Shown: piece after piece, positions 1-8,542 of the stretch
How positions within the stretch are numbered: the stretch's first letter is position 1
Layout: the number at the start of each line of letters is the position of its first letter
NCBI RefSeq assembly: GCF_031458235.1
Contig: NZ_JAVDYB010000001.1
Span: forward strand, 4,609,001-4,673,000
Length of the DNA stretch: 64,000 nt
From: Catenuloplanes atrovinosus
GTDB taxonomy: Bacteria > Actinomycetota > Actinomycetes > Mycobacteriales > Micromonosporaceae
Reading direction: 5' to 3'
Notes under the pieces: generated by a model
What the model saw: the letters and a program-made list of their open reading frames with translations, nothing else
What the model was told of the DNA's origin: nothing
The model's database searches: none
Position numbers and translations under genes: made by a program

Positions 1-1941
1 GTCCACGTACACCATGTGCGGCGCACCGATGTCCGCCGAGACCCCGTACGCCTCATCCACCAGCCGCTGCGCCTCATCGAATCGACCCTGGTGCACGTGC
101 GCCAATGCCTGATAACTCAACGCGACCGGCAGGGAGACCACCGCGCCGCTGTCCCGGGCGTAGTGAAGCTGCCGCTCGGCCACCTCGAGGAAGTGCGCGT
201 CGTCCCACACGTCCTCGGCCGCGCTGCACACCAGCCACAATTCGCCGAGGCCGAACTGCCGGGCCCCGTCGCGGACGTCCCGCACGTAGGCGTCGATCGC
301 CGGGCCCAGCACCGCCGGATCGGGCCAGCCGCCGTGCTCCACCCGAGTCACCAACGCGTTCAGCAGCAGATCCACGGGCCGCTCCCGGCCCTCGGGCGCT
401 GGGAGAGCACGCACCTCCGCCGCCAGTTCGGGCAACAACTGCGCATCCGCGAACCGGCCGAGGAAGGTCACCGCGGCCAGCGCGTCCAGCAGAACATCGC
501 GGCCGAGCACCGGATCGACCGGTCCGACACGCCTGGCCGCCGCGATCAGCGCCCGCACCGCTCCCTCGTTCCGCGCACGATCGAAGAGCACCCGAGCCCG
601 CAGCACCGAGGTCTCCGCCCGCAGCGCCTCGTCCGAATGGGCGTCCTCCGCCAGCGCCACGAGGTCGAGGGCGGCCGCCCGGTCGCCCATCTCCCGATGT
701 TCGTGCGCCGCCGCGAGCAGTCGCCGCGCCCGCAACCGGCGGCTCGGGGTCAGCATGGCCGCCCGCTTGAGGAACGCGGCGGACGCGGCCAGACCGCCCC
801 GCGCGTGCGCACGCGCTGCCAGCCGCTCCAGCTCGGTAGCCAGCCACGGATTCGGGCTCGTGGCCGCCTGGGCGGCGTGCCAGGCACGGCGATCCGGGTC
901 GACGCCGGCGTCGGTCGCCTCGCCGAGCGCGGCGTGCAGCATGCGGCGCTCGCCCGGACCGGCGTCCTCGTAGAGCGCCGACCGCACCAGCGGATGCCGG
1001 AACCGAACCGGGGAACCCACCTCGATCAGACCGGTCGCCTCCACCTCCGCGATCGCGGAGCGCGGCAGGCCGAGCGTGTCGGCGGCACGGCGCACCAGTG
1101 CCGGGTCGCCCGTGGGGTCCGCGGCGGCGAGCCGGGCGAATCGGCGCGCACCCGGTGACAGCGCCGCGAGCCGGCGCTGGAAGCCCGCTTCCAGCGTCTG
1201 CGGCAACCGCCCGCCCAGCGGTATCCGGAAGCCACCGGCACCGGCGGTCGGGAACTCTAGCAGGGCGAGCGGGTTACCCTGCGCCTCCGCGACGATACGG
1301 TCCCGGACCGACGGATCGATGGGGGTACGCAGATGCCCGTTCAGGAGCGCACGAGACTCCTCCGGGGTCAGGCCCGGCAGCCGCAGCACGGGCAACCCCG
1401 CGAAGGCCGGCACCGGATCGCGCACCGTCGCGACGAACGCCACCGGCAGACGTGCCAGCCGCCGGACGACGAGACCCAGCACCTCGGCCGACGCCCGATC
1501 CGCCCAGTGAGCGTCATCCACCGCGCATACCAGCGGCGTCTCGCCGCCGGCCACCGCGAGCAGGCTGTGCACACCGAAGCTGATCAACGGCGTGGTGGCC
1601 GGGCCGCCGGACTCCATGCCGAGGGCGACGCGGACCGCGCGGGCCTGCACCCCCGGCAGGTCGCCGAGCATGGTGAGCAGCGGAAACAGTAATTGGTGCA
1701 GGGTGGCGAACGGCAGCTCCATCTCGTACTGCGAGCCGACGGCCCGCAGCACCCGCAGCGCGGGCACGCCGTCGAGCGCCGCCTGCAACAGCGCGGTCTT
1801 ACCGATGCCCGGACCACCCTGCACCATCAGGGCACCGCCCTTGCCCGCGGCGGCATCGGACAGCACCGCAAGCAGCGTGGCTCTCTCCTGGTACCGACCG
1901 ACGAAGCCTCGCCCATCGGCGTCCGACCAGGCGCTCGTCAC
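1..1941 (-). CDS. LuxR/LAL-family ATPase regulator (A), 3' end beyond window
   Basis: Open frame of 647 codons from a GTG at 1941 running off the left edge, so the C-terminal DNA-binding domain is not seen. The N-terminus has a Walker A motif (GGPGIGKTAL, about residue 41) and a Walker B-like stretch (VCAVDDAHW). The rest is a long helical MalT/LAL-type sensor region with phrases shared with the other large regulators here (RFRHPLVRSALY, FLKRAAMLTPSRR). LAL proteins are ATP-dependent activators that bind an inducer or partner through the helical part. It is one of five such genes in 20.5 kb. It reads away from the SDR gene and lies downstream of it on the same strand. The start was chosen because it gives the family-typical short lead into the P-loop; no strong ribosome site is seen. 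Confidence 0.85.
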   Translation of the reverse strand, partial: MTSAWSDADGRGFVGRYQERATLLAVLSDAAAGKGGALMVQGGPGIGKTALLQAALDGVPALRVLRAVGSQYEMELPFATLHQLLFPLLTMLGDLPGVQARAVRVALGMESGGPATTPLISFGVHSLLAVAGGETPLVCAVDDAHWADRASAEVLGLVVRRLARLPVAFVATVRDPVPAFAGLPVLRLPGLTPEESRALLNGHLRTPIDPSVRDRIVAEAQGNPLALLEFPTAGAGGFRIPLGGRLPQTLEAGFQRRLAALSPGARRFARLAAADPTGDPALVRRAADTLGLPRSAIAEVEATGLIEVGSPVRFRHPLVRSALYEDAGPGERRMLHAALGEATDAGVDPDRRAWHAAQAATSPNPWLATELERLAARAHARGGLAASAAFLKRAAMLTPSRRLRARRLLAAAHEHREMGDRAAALDLVALAEDAHSDEALRAETSVLRARVLFDRARNEGAVRALIAAARRVGPVDPVLGRDVLLDALAAVTFLGRFADAQLLPELAAEVRALPAPEGRERPVDLLLNALVTRVEHGGWPDPAVLGPAIDAYVRDVRDGARQFGLGELWLVCSAAEDVWDDAHFLEVAERQLHYARDSGAVVSLPVALSYQALAHVHQGRFDEAQRLVDEAYGVSADIGAPHMVYVD

Positions 1942-2013
1942 CCGGGTAAGGCTATGAGGACGAGACGTCCGGCGACATGCTCTGCCGGCGTACGGTGGAT
2001 CACACGGGCCGGG

Positions 2014-2790
2014 TCAGATGACCTGCTCGGTCGGCAGGATCGTCACCGCCGCGACGTTGACGTGCCTGGGCACCGAGGCGACGAACGCCACCGCCTCCGC
2101 GACGTCCTCGGCCTGGAGTACCTCGATCCGCTTGACCAGGTCCGCCCTCAACCGGGCCACGTCGGCATCCGCCACATGGTCGGTGAACTCGGTGTCCACC
2201 ATTCCCGGCTCCACCGCGCTGACTCGTACCCTCGCCGGGCCGAGTTCCGTGCGCAGTTGCCGCGCGAGATGGCTGACGTACGCCTTGGTGCCGGCGTAGA
2301 CCTGGTACCTCTCCAGAACCCGGCTACCGGCGATCGACGAGGTGAAGATGAGATCCGCTGGGCCACCTGCCGTCGCCGCCGTCTCCAGGTCGCGCACGAA
2401 GGCCTGGACGGTGTACATCACGCCCCTGATGTTGAGGTCGATCTGGGCGTCCCAGTCGGCCACCGCCAGGTCGTGTACCGCGGAGACGAGTTGCACGCCC
2501 GCGTTGGCGTGCACCAGATTCACGGTGCCGTATCGCTCCCGTACCACGGCGGCGGCCCGGTCCACCGCGTTGCGATCCGTGACATCGGTGGGTACGGCCA
2601 CGGCCGTGCCGCCGCGATCGGTGATGCGCGCCACGGCCGCATCGAGCCGATCCGCACGCCGCGCCAGGAGGGCCACGCTGGCCCCGAGCGCCGCCAGCCG
2701 TTCCGCGGTCGCCTCACCGATGCCGCTCGAGGCGCCCGTGACGACGGCGACCCGGCCGCTCAGCGGCGAGCCGGTGAGGACAGCGGACAT
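2014..2790 (-). CDS. SDR-family NAD(P)-dependent oxidoreductase
   Basis: 258-residue classical short-chain dehydrogenase/reductase. It has the cofactor glycine motif TGASSGIG (about residues 18-25), HANAG, the catalytic serine in FTSSIAG, and the YxxxK pair in YAGTK. The ATG at 2790 is chosen because a strong AGGAGGAG site sits a few bases upstream; a longer frame begins at 2838 without one. The substrate cannot be deduced. SDR genes are frequent partners of MmyB-type regulators in actinobacteria, and two copies of the putative MmyB-type operator (2865-2881 and 2921-2937) lie 75-147 bp upstream. It is divergent from an ABC exporter at 3073. Confidence 0.93.
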   Translation of the reverse strand: MSAVLTGSPLSGRVAVVTGASSGIGEATAERLAALGASVALLARRADRLDAAVARITDRGGTAVAVPTDVTDRNAVDRAAAVVRERYGTVNLVHANAGVQLVSAVHDLAVADWDAQIDLNIRGVMYTVQAFVRDLETAATAGGPADLIFTSSIAGSRVLERYQVYAGTKAYVSHLARQLRTELGPARVRVSAVEPGMVDTEFTDHVADADVARLRADLVKRIEVLQAEDVAEAVAFVASVPRHVNVAAVTILPTEQVI

Positions 2791-2864
2791 GACTTCTCCT
2801 CCTTGGGCGACGGCCCGCGCCCGGACCCGTCCTCTCACTATCGCCGCCCGCGCCGCCGCCGGGT

Positions 2865-2881
2865 TCGGTGATTTTCACCTA
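2865..2881. promoter_or_regulatory. Putative MmyB-type operator, copy 1
   Basis: TCGGTGATTTTCACCTA fits an inverted repeat of two 7-base arms (TMGGYGA / TCRCCKA) with a 3-base centre. It lies in the gap between the SDR and the ABC exporter, about 75 bp upstream of the SDR start. The same element recurs at 2921, 12528, 15413 and 29281, always between genes. The assignment to the MmyB-type regulator at 11501-12385 is inference. Confidence 0.65.
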
Positions 2882-2920
2882 TCGCGCCGGGCACCGACGA
2901 CCCGCCAGCGGTACGAAAGC

Positions 2921-2937
2921 TAGGCGACTTTCACCGA
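2921..2937. promoter_or_regulatory. Putative MmyB-type operator, copy 2
   Basis: TAGGCGACTTTCACCGA matches 15 of 17 positions of the perfect site at 12528-12544. It lies 131 bp upstream of the SDR start and 136 bp upstream of the ABC ATPase start, so it could act on either gene. Together with copy 1 it forms a tandem pair 40 bp apart. Confidence 0.65.
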
Positions 2938-2978
2938 GCCGGTCCGCCCGCGGCCCTGCGATCCTCGGCATGCCGTGC

Positions 2979-3000
2979 CCGGTAGGGCGCTCCCTACCGG
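2979..3000. promoter_or_regulatory. 9-bp inverted repeat upstream of ABC exporter
   Basis: CCGGTAGGG and CCCTACCGG form a perfect 9-bp inverted repeat around the 4-base centre CGCT, 73 bp before the ABC ATPase start. Its sequence differs from the MmyB-type sites. It may be an operator for the exporter or a leader hairpin. No dedicated regulator for it is recognised in the window. Confidence 0.4.
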
Positions 3001-3072
3001 GATTTCGGGGGTCCGCTTCATGGTCGCCGTCCGGGTGCGGCCATAGCCTTCGATCACGTGACAAGGACACTC

Positions 3073-3804
3073 ATGACCTCACTGAACACGGCGGTCGCGC
3101 TGCACGGCGTCAGCCGCGTCTACGGCTCCGGCAGCACCGCGGTGCGCGCCGCCGACGGCATCGACATCGCATTCGCCCGGGGCACCTGGACCGCGGTCAT
3201 GGGCCCATCCGGTTCCGGGAAGTCCACTCTGCTGCACTGCGCCGCGGGCCTGGAACGCGTCGACAGCGGCCGGGTGATGCTGGGCGAGACCGACATAACC
3301 GCGTTGAACGACGATGAACTGTCGGCGCTGCGCCGTACCCGGATCGGCTTCGTCTTCCAGAGTTTCAACCTGATCGGCTCGCTGACCGCGGAGCAGAACG
3401 TCGCCCTGCCGCTGCGGCTGGCCGGCCGGCGGCCGGCGCGTGAGGAGGTCCGCAATGCGCTCGCCACGGTGGGATTGGCCGAGCGGATCCGGCATCGGCC
3501 CCGGGAACTGTCCGGCGGGCAGCAGCAGCGGGTGGCCATCGCCCGTGCGATGGTGACCCGGCCCGAGGTGTTGTTCGCCGACGAACCCACCGGCGCGCTC
3601 GACACCCGTGCCGCGCACGGCGTGCTGGAGCTGCTGCGCCGGTCCGCCGACGGTGGCCAGACCATCATCATGGTCACTCATGACCCGGCCGCGGCCGCGC
3701 GCGCCGACGCGGTGGTGTTCCTGCGCGACGGCCGCATCGCCGACCGGCTGGTGGGCGCCGACGTGCGCGCAGTCGCCGACCGCCTCGTCGCGCTGGAGGG
3801 CTGA
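3073..3804 (+). CDS. ABC transporter ATP-binding protein (MacB/LolD type)
   Basis: 243-residue ATPase with Walker [13 protein letters not shown]-loop region [10 protein letters not shown], signature [15 protein letters not shown], Walker [13 protein letters not shown] and the switch histidine (MVTHDP). These features are typical of the MacB/LolD/YtrE subfamily that energises FtsX-type permeases, usually for export of antimicrobial peptides or lipoproteins. The ATG at 3073 follows an AAGGAC site; a GTG at 3058 would add five residues. One base separates its stop from the start of the permease gene, so the two form a transporter operon. Confidence 0.93.
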   Translation: MTSLNTAVALHGVSRVYGSGSTAVRAADGIDIAFARGTWTAVMGPSGSGKSTLLHCAAGLERVDSGRVMLGETDITALNDDELSALRRTRIGFVFQSFNLIGSLTAEQNVALPLRLAGRRPAREEVRNALATVGLAERIRHRPRELSGGQQQRVAIARAMVTRPEVLFADEPTGALDTRAAHGVLELLRRSADGGQTIIMVTHDPAAAARADAVVFLRDGRIADRLVGADVRAVADRLVALEG

Positions 3805-3805
3805 C

Positions 3806-5719
3806 ATGCTGAGCCTGAGCTGGGCCGGTTTTCGTGAGCGGTGGACGCTGTTCATCGGGGCCACCGTGACGGTGGCTCTCGGCGTGGGGTTGGTGCAGTC
3901 CTCGCTGCTGTTACTGATCTCCGCGGCAACGCTGGCGCCACCGGACGGTGCGTCCCCGATCGCCCGGATGCGGTTCGCCACGGCCACCGAGGCGTCCGTG
4001 GCGTTGATCGCCGTCACGCTGGGCTTCGCGGCGTTGCTCGCCGTCTTCATCATCAGCTCCACCTTCGCCTTCGCCGTCGAACAACGCCGCCGCGACCTCG
4101 CGCTGTTGCGGCTGGCCGGAGCCAGCCGCGGCCATGTGCGCCAGTTGCTGCTCGGCGAGGCGGTGCTGCTCGGCGCGGTCGGTACGGTGGCCGGGGTACC
4201 GGCCGGGCTGGCGCTGATGGCGGCGCAATCCTGGCTGCTCCAGCGTCTGGGTTTCGTCCCGGACGGTTTCGCCGGTCAATGGCGCGGCTGGATACTGTTC
4301 GTCTCCGCCGGCACTGGCATCGGGCTGGCGGTCATGGGCGTCCTGCTCGCCGCCCGCCGCGCGGCCCGAGTCCGGCCGCTGGAGGCCCTGCGGGACTCCG
4401 GCGACACCATCCGCGTGATGACCATCGGCCGGTGGAGCTTCGGTCTGTTGTTCGCCGCCGGAGCCGCCGCCCTCATCGGGCTGTCCCCGGTGGGCGGCGC
4501 GGTCGGCGGGCAGGCGATGGCGATGAACGTGTCGGTGTGTGCCGCGATCGCGTTCACGTTGCTCGGTCCGGCCCTCGTCCCCGCGGTGTCCCGGCTGCTG
4601 CCCTCCCGTGCCGTTGGTGTGCTGGGCGAGTTGGCCGGAGCGGACCTGCGCGACGACGTCCGCCGCAGCGCATCGACCGCGGCACCGCTGATCGTGCTCA
4701 CCGGCCTGCTGCTGGGGCAGGCGGTGGCCTCGACGTCGTTCGCCGAAGCCGGTCGGCAGGAGCACCGCCGCGACACGGTGGCGGACCTGGTCGTGGAGAC
4801 CACCGGTCCGATCGGGGACCGGATCGCATCGGTTCCCGGGGTACGAAGCGCGTCCACCGAGGCCGAGGTACCGGTGGCGTTGACCACCGGCTCCGGGGAG
4901 CTGCGCTACACCAGGCTGACCAGTGCCGTGGTGATCGACCCGGCGGGCTATCGCCTGGCCCATCCGGGCAGCGGGGACGGCCTCGGCGCGCTGGCTGGTA
5001 GTGCGGTGGCCCGTGGCCCGGGCGCCGACGGCTTCGCCGCCGGCGACACCGTCGGCGTGCGGGTGGGTGACACGGACCTCGGTTCCCTGCCCGTGGTCGC
5101 GGAGGTGCCGTCCGCGATCGGCGGCGGTGCCACGCTGCTCATCCCCGAGGACGTGCTTCCCGCCGAGTTGCTCGCCGACGCTCCGGTACGCACGTTCGTC
5201 TCCGTCACCGAGGGCACCGCGCCGGAGCAGGTCGCGGCCTCCCTGACCGGATCGGGGGCCGAGGTCTTGACCCAGGAGGAGTGGCTGGCCCGAGACAGCG
5301 CGGTCAGCAGCGCCACCAGCACCGGTGTGCTTGTCGTCGTTATGGGGCTCGGCAGCCTCTACGCGCTGATCGGCGTCGTCAACTCCGTGGTCATCGGCGC
5401 GGCGACCCGGCGCCGTGAGTTCGCGGCCGCACGGGCGGTGGGGTTCACCCGCGGCCAGGTCGTGCGTACCGCTCTGCTGGAGTCCGTGCACGTCACCACG
5501 GCGGGCCTAGTCCTGGGCGGGATCGCCGCGGCCGGCACGCTCGTCGCCGCGCTGGCCACCACATCCGCGGTGACCGGTGACGCGATCGCGGCCGTGCCGT
5601 GGCCACTGGTCGCAGCCGTGGTGGCCGGTGCCTTCCTGATCACCGGGGTGACGACCGTGGCCACCTCGTTGTCCGCCACGCATGGCCGCCTGGTGGAACT
5701 GCTGGGAGCGCGGGAATGA
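3806..5719 (+). CDS. FtsX-like permease of ABC exporter
   Basis: 637-residue membrane protein with two FtsX/MacB-type permease modules. Each has one leading and three clustered transmembrane helices, with a large extracytoplasmic portion between (about residues 290-480). Hydrophobic segments include ones near residues 15-35, 60-90, 105-135 and 150-175, and again in the last 200 residues. The start is one base after the ATPase stop. Substrate and direction are not visible; export or mechanotransmission is usual for this family. A strong hairpin follows directly. Confidence 0.9.
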   Translation: MLSLSWAGFRERWTLFIGATVTVALGVGLVQSSLLLLISAATLAPPDGASPIARMRFATATEASVALIAVTLGFAALLAVFIISSTFAFAVEQRRRDLALLRLAGASRGHVRQLLLGEAVLLGAVGTVAGVPAGLALMAAQSWLLQRLGFVPDGFAGQWRGWILFVSAGTGIGLAVMGVLLAARRAARVRPLEALRDSGDTIRVMTIGRWSFGLLFAAGAAALIGLSPVGGAVGGQAMAMNVSVCAAIAFTLLGPALVPAVSRLLPSRAVGVLGELAGADLRDDVRRSASTAAPLIVLTGLLLGQAVASTSFAEAGRQEHRRDTVADLVVETTGPIGDRIASVPGVRSASTEAEVPVALTTGSGELRYTRLTSAVVIDPAGYRLAHPGSGDGLGALAGSAVARGPGADGFAAGDTVGVRVGDTDLGSLPVVAEVPSAIGGGATLLIPEDVLPAELLADAPVRTFVSVTEGTAPEQVAASLTGSGAEVLTQEEWLARDSAVSSATSTGVLVVVMGLGSLYALIGVVNSVVIGAATRRREFAAARAVGFTRGQVVRTALLESVHVTTAGLVLGGIAAAGTLVAALATTSAVTGDAIAAVPWPLVAAVVAGAFLITGVTTVATSLSATHGRLVELLGARE

Positions 5720-5724
5720 CCGGC

Positions 5725-5756
5725 GCCGCCGGTGCCGCTCGAGCGGCACCGGCGGC
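5725..5756. terminator. Bidirectional terminator hairpin
   Basis: A perfect 32-base palindrome (16-bp arms, GCCGCCGGTGCCGCTC half) fills the gap between the convergent permease and LAL-B genes. It ends one base before the LAL-B stop codon. No T-run follows, as is common in high-GC actinobacteria. Confidence 0.75.
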
Positions 5757-8450
5757 TCAGGCCAGCTCCATCCCGTACAGCTCGCGGCGCGACGTGATGT
5801 TCAGCTTGCGGAAGACGTTGCGCAGATGCGTGTCGACGGTGCGAGGGCTCACGTAGAGCGCCGCCGCCACCTCGCGCGTGGTCAGTCCACCCGCGACCTG
5901 GCGCGCCACCAGCAGCTCCTGCCTGGTCAGCACATCCGGCAGCCGATTGTCGCCATGGCCGCCGGACAGCCGCGACAACGCCCGCGCCGCCCGCCGCGCG
6001 AACGCCCGCGCGCCCGCGGCGGCCAGGTCGTCCCGCGCGGCGGCCAGTTCCACGGCGGCCTCGGCGGCACGGCCCCGGTCGGCCAGCCACTCGCCGAACC
6101 GCAGTCGCGCGCGGGCATGCCGGATACCCAGACCGACCCGGTCCAGCAGTGCGATCGCGCGTCGATGCAACGGCTCGGCCTCCACCGCGACGGCCAGCAG
6201 CGCCGTGCAGGCGGCAGCGGTACCGGCCGCCCATGCGGTCCGGGACGCATCCGCCGCGGGCAGATGCCGGTCGAGTGCCGCCACGGCCAGTTCCGGGCGG
6301 CCGGCGTAGACGGCCGCCTCCACGTACTCCGGCAGCAGCAGGGCGGTCAATCCCGGTGGAACGTCGGCAAGCGCACGGCCGGCGGCGTCCAGCGCGCTCG
6401 AGTACGCGCCGGTGGCGTTGTCCAGCACCGCGCCCGCGTGATCGGCCGCGCGGTGGAAGGCACCCCCCGCCCGGTCGGTCCCATATCCACGAAGCTGCGC
6501 ACCGATCGCACGGACACGCCGACCCTCGCCGCGCCAGGCGGCCAGGACGATCTCCCCGTACGACGGCCCGGCCGGCTCCACGGACGGATGCAGCACGCCC
6601 GCCTCGATGTCGGCGAGTGCCTGCATGGAGAGTGCCGGCGGAAGTGACGCGTGCGCGCCGCCCGCTCGGGCCAGGGTGAGGTGCCGGTCCAGCAGCAGGC
6701 GCCAGCCGTCATCGTCCCATCGCTCCGCCGCCGCGGCGGCGGCCAGCCAGAGCAGGTGTCCGCGTGAGTCCTCCGTGCGCGGGTGCTCCCGCACCGCGGC
6801 CGCGGCCCGGTCCAGCTCGGCCGCGGCCGTCTCCCGGTCGCCGGCAAGCCGGTCGATCAACGCCCGGGCCAGCAGATCGCCGGGGCGGTTCGAGACCCGC
6901 GCGTGCATGGCCCGGCACAGGCCGGCCACCGCGGGGTGCTCCGCCAGAGGCGTGCCATACCCGTCGGTCTGCACCCACGCGGCATGGGCGTCGAGCACGG
7001 CCTCGGACGCAGAAGCCCCCTGCACCGTGGCGGCGACCGTCAGCAGCAGGTGCGGCTCCCGCCGCAGCCGGCCTCGTACCGATTGGGCGCGGGTGCGGTG
7101 TTCCTCCGGCAACGGCGCCCGTTCGGCCCGGCCGAGCAGTGCGAGGGCGTGCTCCGGCTCGCCCGCGCGCTCCCACGTGTCCGCCGCGGCCAGCGTGCGG
7201 ACGGCTCGCTGGGATGCATCCGTGGTCAGCAGCGCCGCGCTCTCCAGGAAGGAGGCGGCGGCGGGCAGGCCACCCCGCTGTCCGGCGGTCTCCACCGCGG
7301 CCTCCAGTTCGTCGGCCGTGCGGTCGTCCGGTCCCGATGCCGCCAGCGACCGGTGCCACGATGCGCGGTCCGGTCCCGCGTCGGCTCCCACCGCGTCGGC
7401 GAGCCTGCCGTGTACCTCGCGCCGCAGCGACGGCGGCGCGGCGTGATACACCGCCGAGCGTGCCAGCGGATGGACGAACCGCACCTGGGCACCGATGGAG
7501 ACCAGCCCGCTCTGCTCGGCGTCCGTGACCGCCGTGGTCAGTTCCGGCGGCGATATGTCGAGGTTGCCGAGGGCCCGCCAGACGGGAAGCGGGTCGCCGA
7601 AGCGTTCCGCCGCGGCCACCAGCAGCACAGTCCGGGCGGCAGTGGACAGGGCGCCGGCGATGGCCGCGTACCGCTGCCGGGCCCGGGTCGCCCACGCCGG
7701 CTCGCGGGAGACGGTGACCGGCTGTCCCGGCTGGTTGTCGAACGGAGCCGTCAGCAGGGCGGCGGGGTTGCCCCTGGCCTCGGCCACGACGCGCTCGCGG
7801 ACGGCCGGGTCGATCGCCGCCCAGGGCGTGGTGTCCAGCAGCGACCGGGCGTCGCTGTCGGCGAGACCGCTCAGGGTCAGACCGGGCAGCTCACGCATGA
7901 TGAGGGCGGCATCACCGCCGTCCACGGACCCCGCCGGAGCGGCGTCGTCGCGCAGTGCCAGCAGCATGGCCACCCGTGAGGAGCGCAGCCGGCGGGCGGC
8001 GAAGGCGAGCACCTGAGCCGACGCGGGGTCCAGCGCGTGCGCGTCCTCGACGACGACCACGACGCCGCGGGTATGGGCCAGGGCCACGAGGAAGCGCTGC
8101 ACGGTCAGGCCCACCGCGAAGGGGTCGGGGTCCGTGCCGGGCTGTGTGCCGAACAGCATGTTGAGTTGCCCGCGGAACGCCTCCGGCAGCAGCGTGGGTT
8201 TGTCCAGCAGCGGCATGCAGAGACGGCGCACGGCGGCGTACGGTTCGGTGTCGGCACCGGTGCCGGCGGTGGACACCCGGCGCAGGTCGGTGTGGGACTT
8301 GAGGGCGGCGCCGATCAGCGCCGTCTTGCCGATGCCCGCGGGCCCGCGCACGACCAGCGCGCCTCCGTGGCCCCCGGTGGCGGCGTGCAGCAGCTCCCGG
8401 ATCGCTGTGATCTCGTCGGCCCGTCCGGTCAGACGCATCGTCTGTGTCAT
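5757..8450 (-). CDS. LuxR/LAL-family ATPase regulator (B)
   Basis: 897-residue LAL protein. An N-terminal AAA-type ATPase (Walker A GPAGIGKTALIG, about residue 38; VVVEDAHALD) is followed by a long helical sensor region and a C-terminal LuxR-type helix-turn-helix (LTTREVAAALYVSPRTVDTH) that ends four residues before LYGMELA. The ATG at 8450 is preceded by GGGGGGCGGCG; an in-frame ATG at 8504 would add 18 residues. It is most similar in motifs to regulators D and E. Inducer and target promoters are unknown. It is followed on the same strand by nothing; the stop abuts the terminator shared with the exporter. Confidence 0.9.
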   Translation of the reverse strand: MTQTMRLTGRADEITAIRELLHAATGGHGGALVVRGPAGIGKTALIGAALKSHTDLRRVSTAGTGADTEPYAAVRRLCMPLLDKPTLLPEAFRGQLNMLFGTQPGTDPDPFAVGLTVQRFLVALAHTRGVVVVVEDAHALDPASAQVLAFAARRLRSSRVAMLLALRDDAAPAGSVDGGDAALIMRELPGLTLSGLADSDARSLLDTTPWAAIDPAVRERVVAEARGNPAALLTAPFDNQPGQPVTVSREPAWATRARQRYAAIAGALSTAARTVLLVAAAERFGDPLPVWRALGNLDISPPELTTAVTDAEQSGLVSIGAQVRFVHPLARSAVYHAAPPSLRREVHGRLADAVGADAGPDRASWHRSLAASGPDDRTADELEAAVETAGQRGGLPAAASFLESAALLTTDASQRAVRTLAAADTWERAGEPEHALALLGRAERAPLPEEHRTRAQSVRGRLRREPHLLLTVAATVQGASASEAVLDAHAAWVQTDGYGTPLAEHPAVAGLCRAMHARVSNRPGDLLARALIDRLAGDRETAAAELDRAAAAVREHPRTEDSRGHLLWLAAAAAAERWDDDGWRLLLDRHLTLARAGGAHASLPPALSMQALADIEAGVLHPSVEPAGPSYGEIVLAAWRGEGRRVRAIGAQLRGYGTDRAGGAFHRAADHAGAVLDNATGAYSSALDAAGRALADVPPGLTALLLPEYVEAAVYAGRPELAVAALDRHLPAADASRTAWAAGTAAACTALLAVAVEAEPLHRRAIALLDRVGLGIRHARARLRFGEWLADRGRAAEAAVELAAARDDLAAAGARAFARRAARALSRLSGGHGDNRLPDVLTRQELLVARQVAGGLTTREVAAALYVSPRTVDTHLRNVFRKLNITSRRELYGMELA

Positions 8451-8542
8451 CGCCGCCCCCCGCTGTTCGACGCTCAGCCTGCCGGTGCGGCGGGCCGAAG
8501 ACATCCGTCAGCACAGCCACTCGAACGATCGACGGAAAACGA

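Noticed and set aside
3911-5491. 526-codon minus-strand frame opposite the FtsX permease
   Set aside because: Composition rich in Gln/His/Arg and no motif; antisense of a clear membrane protein.
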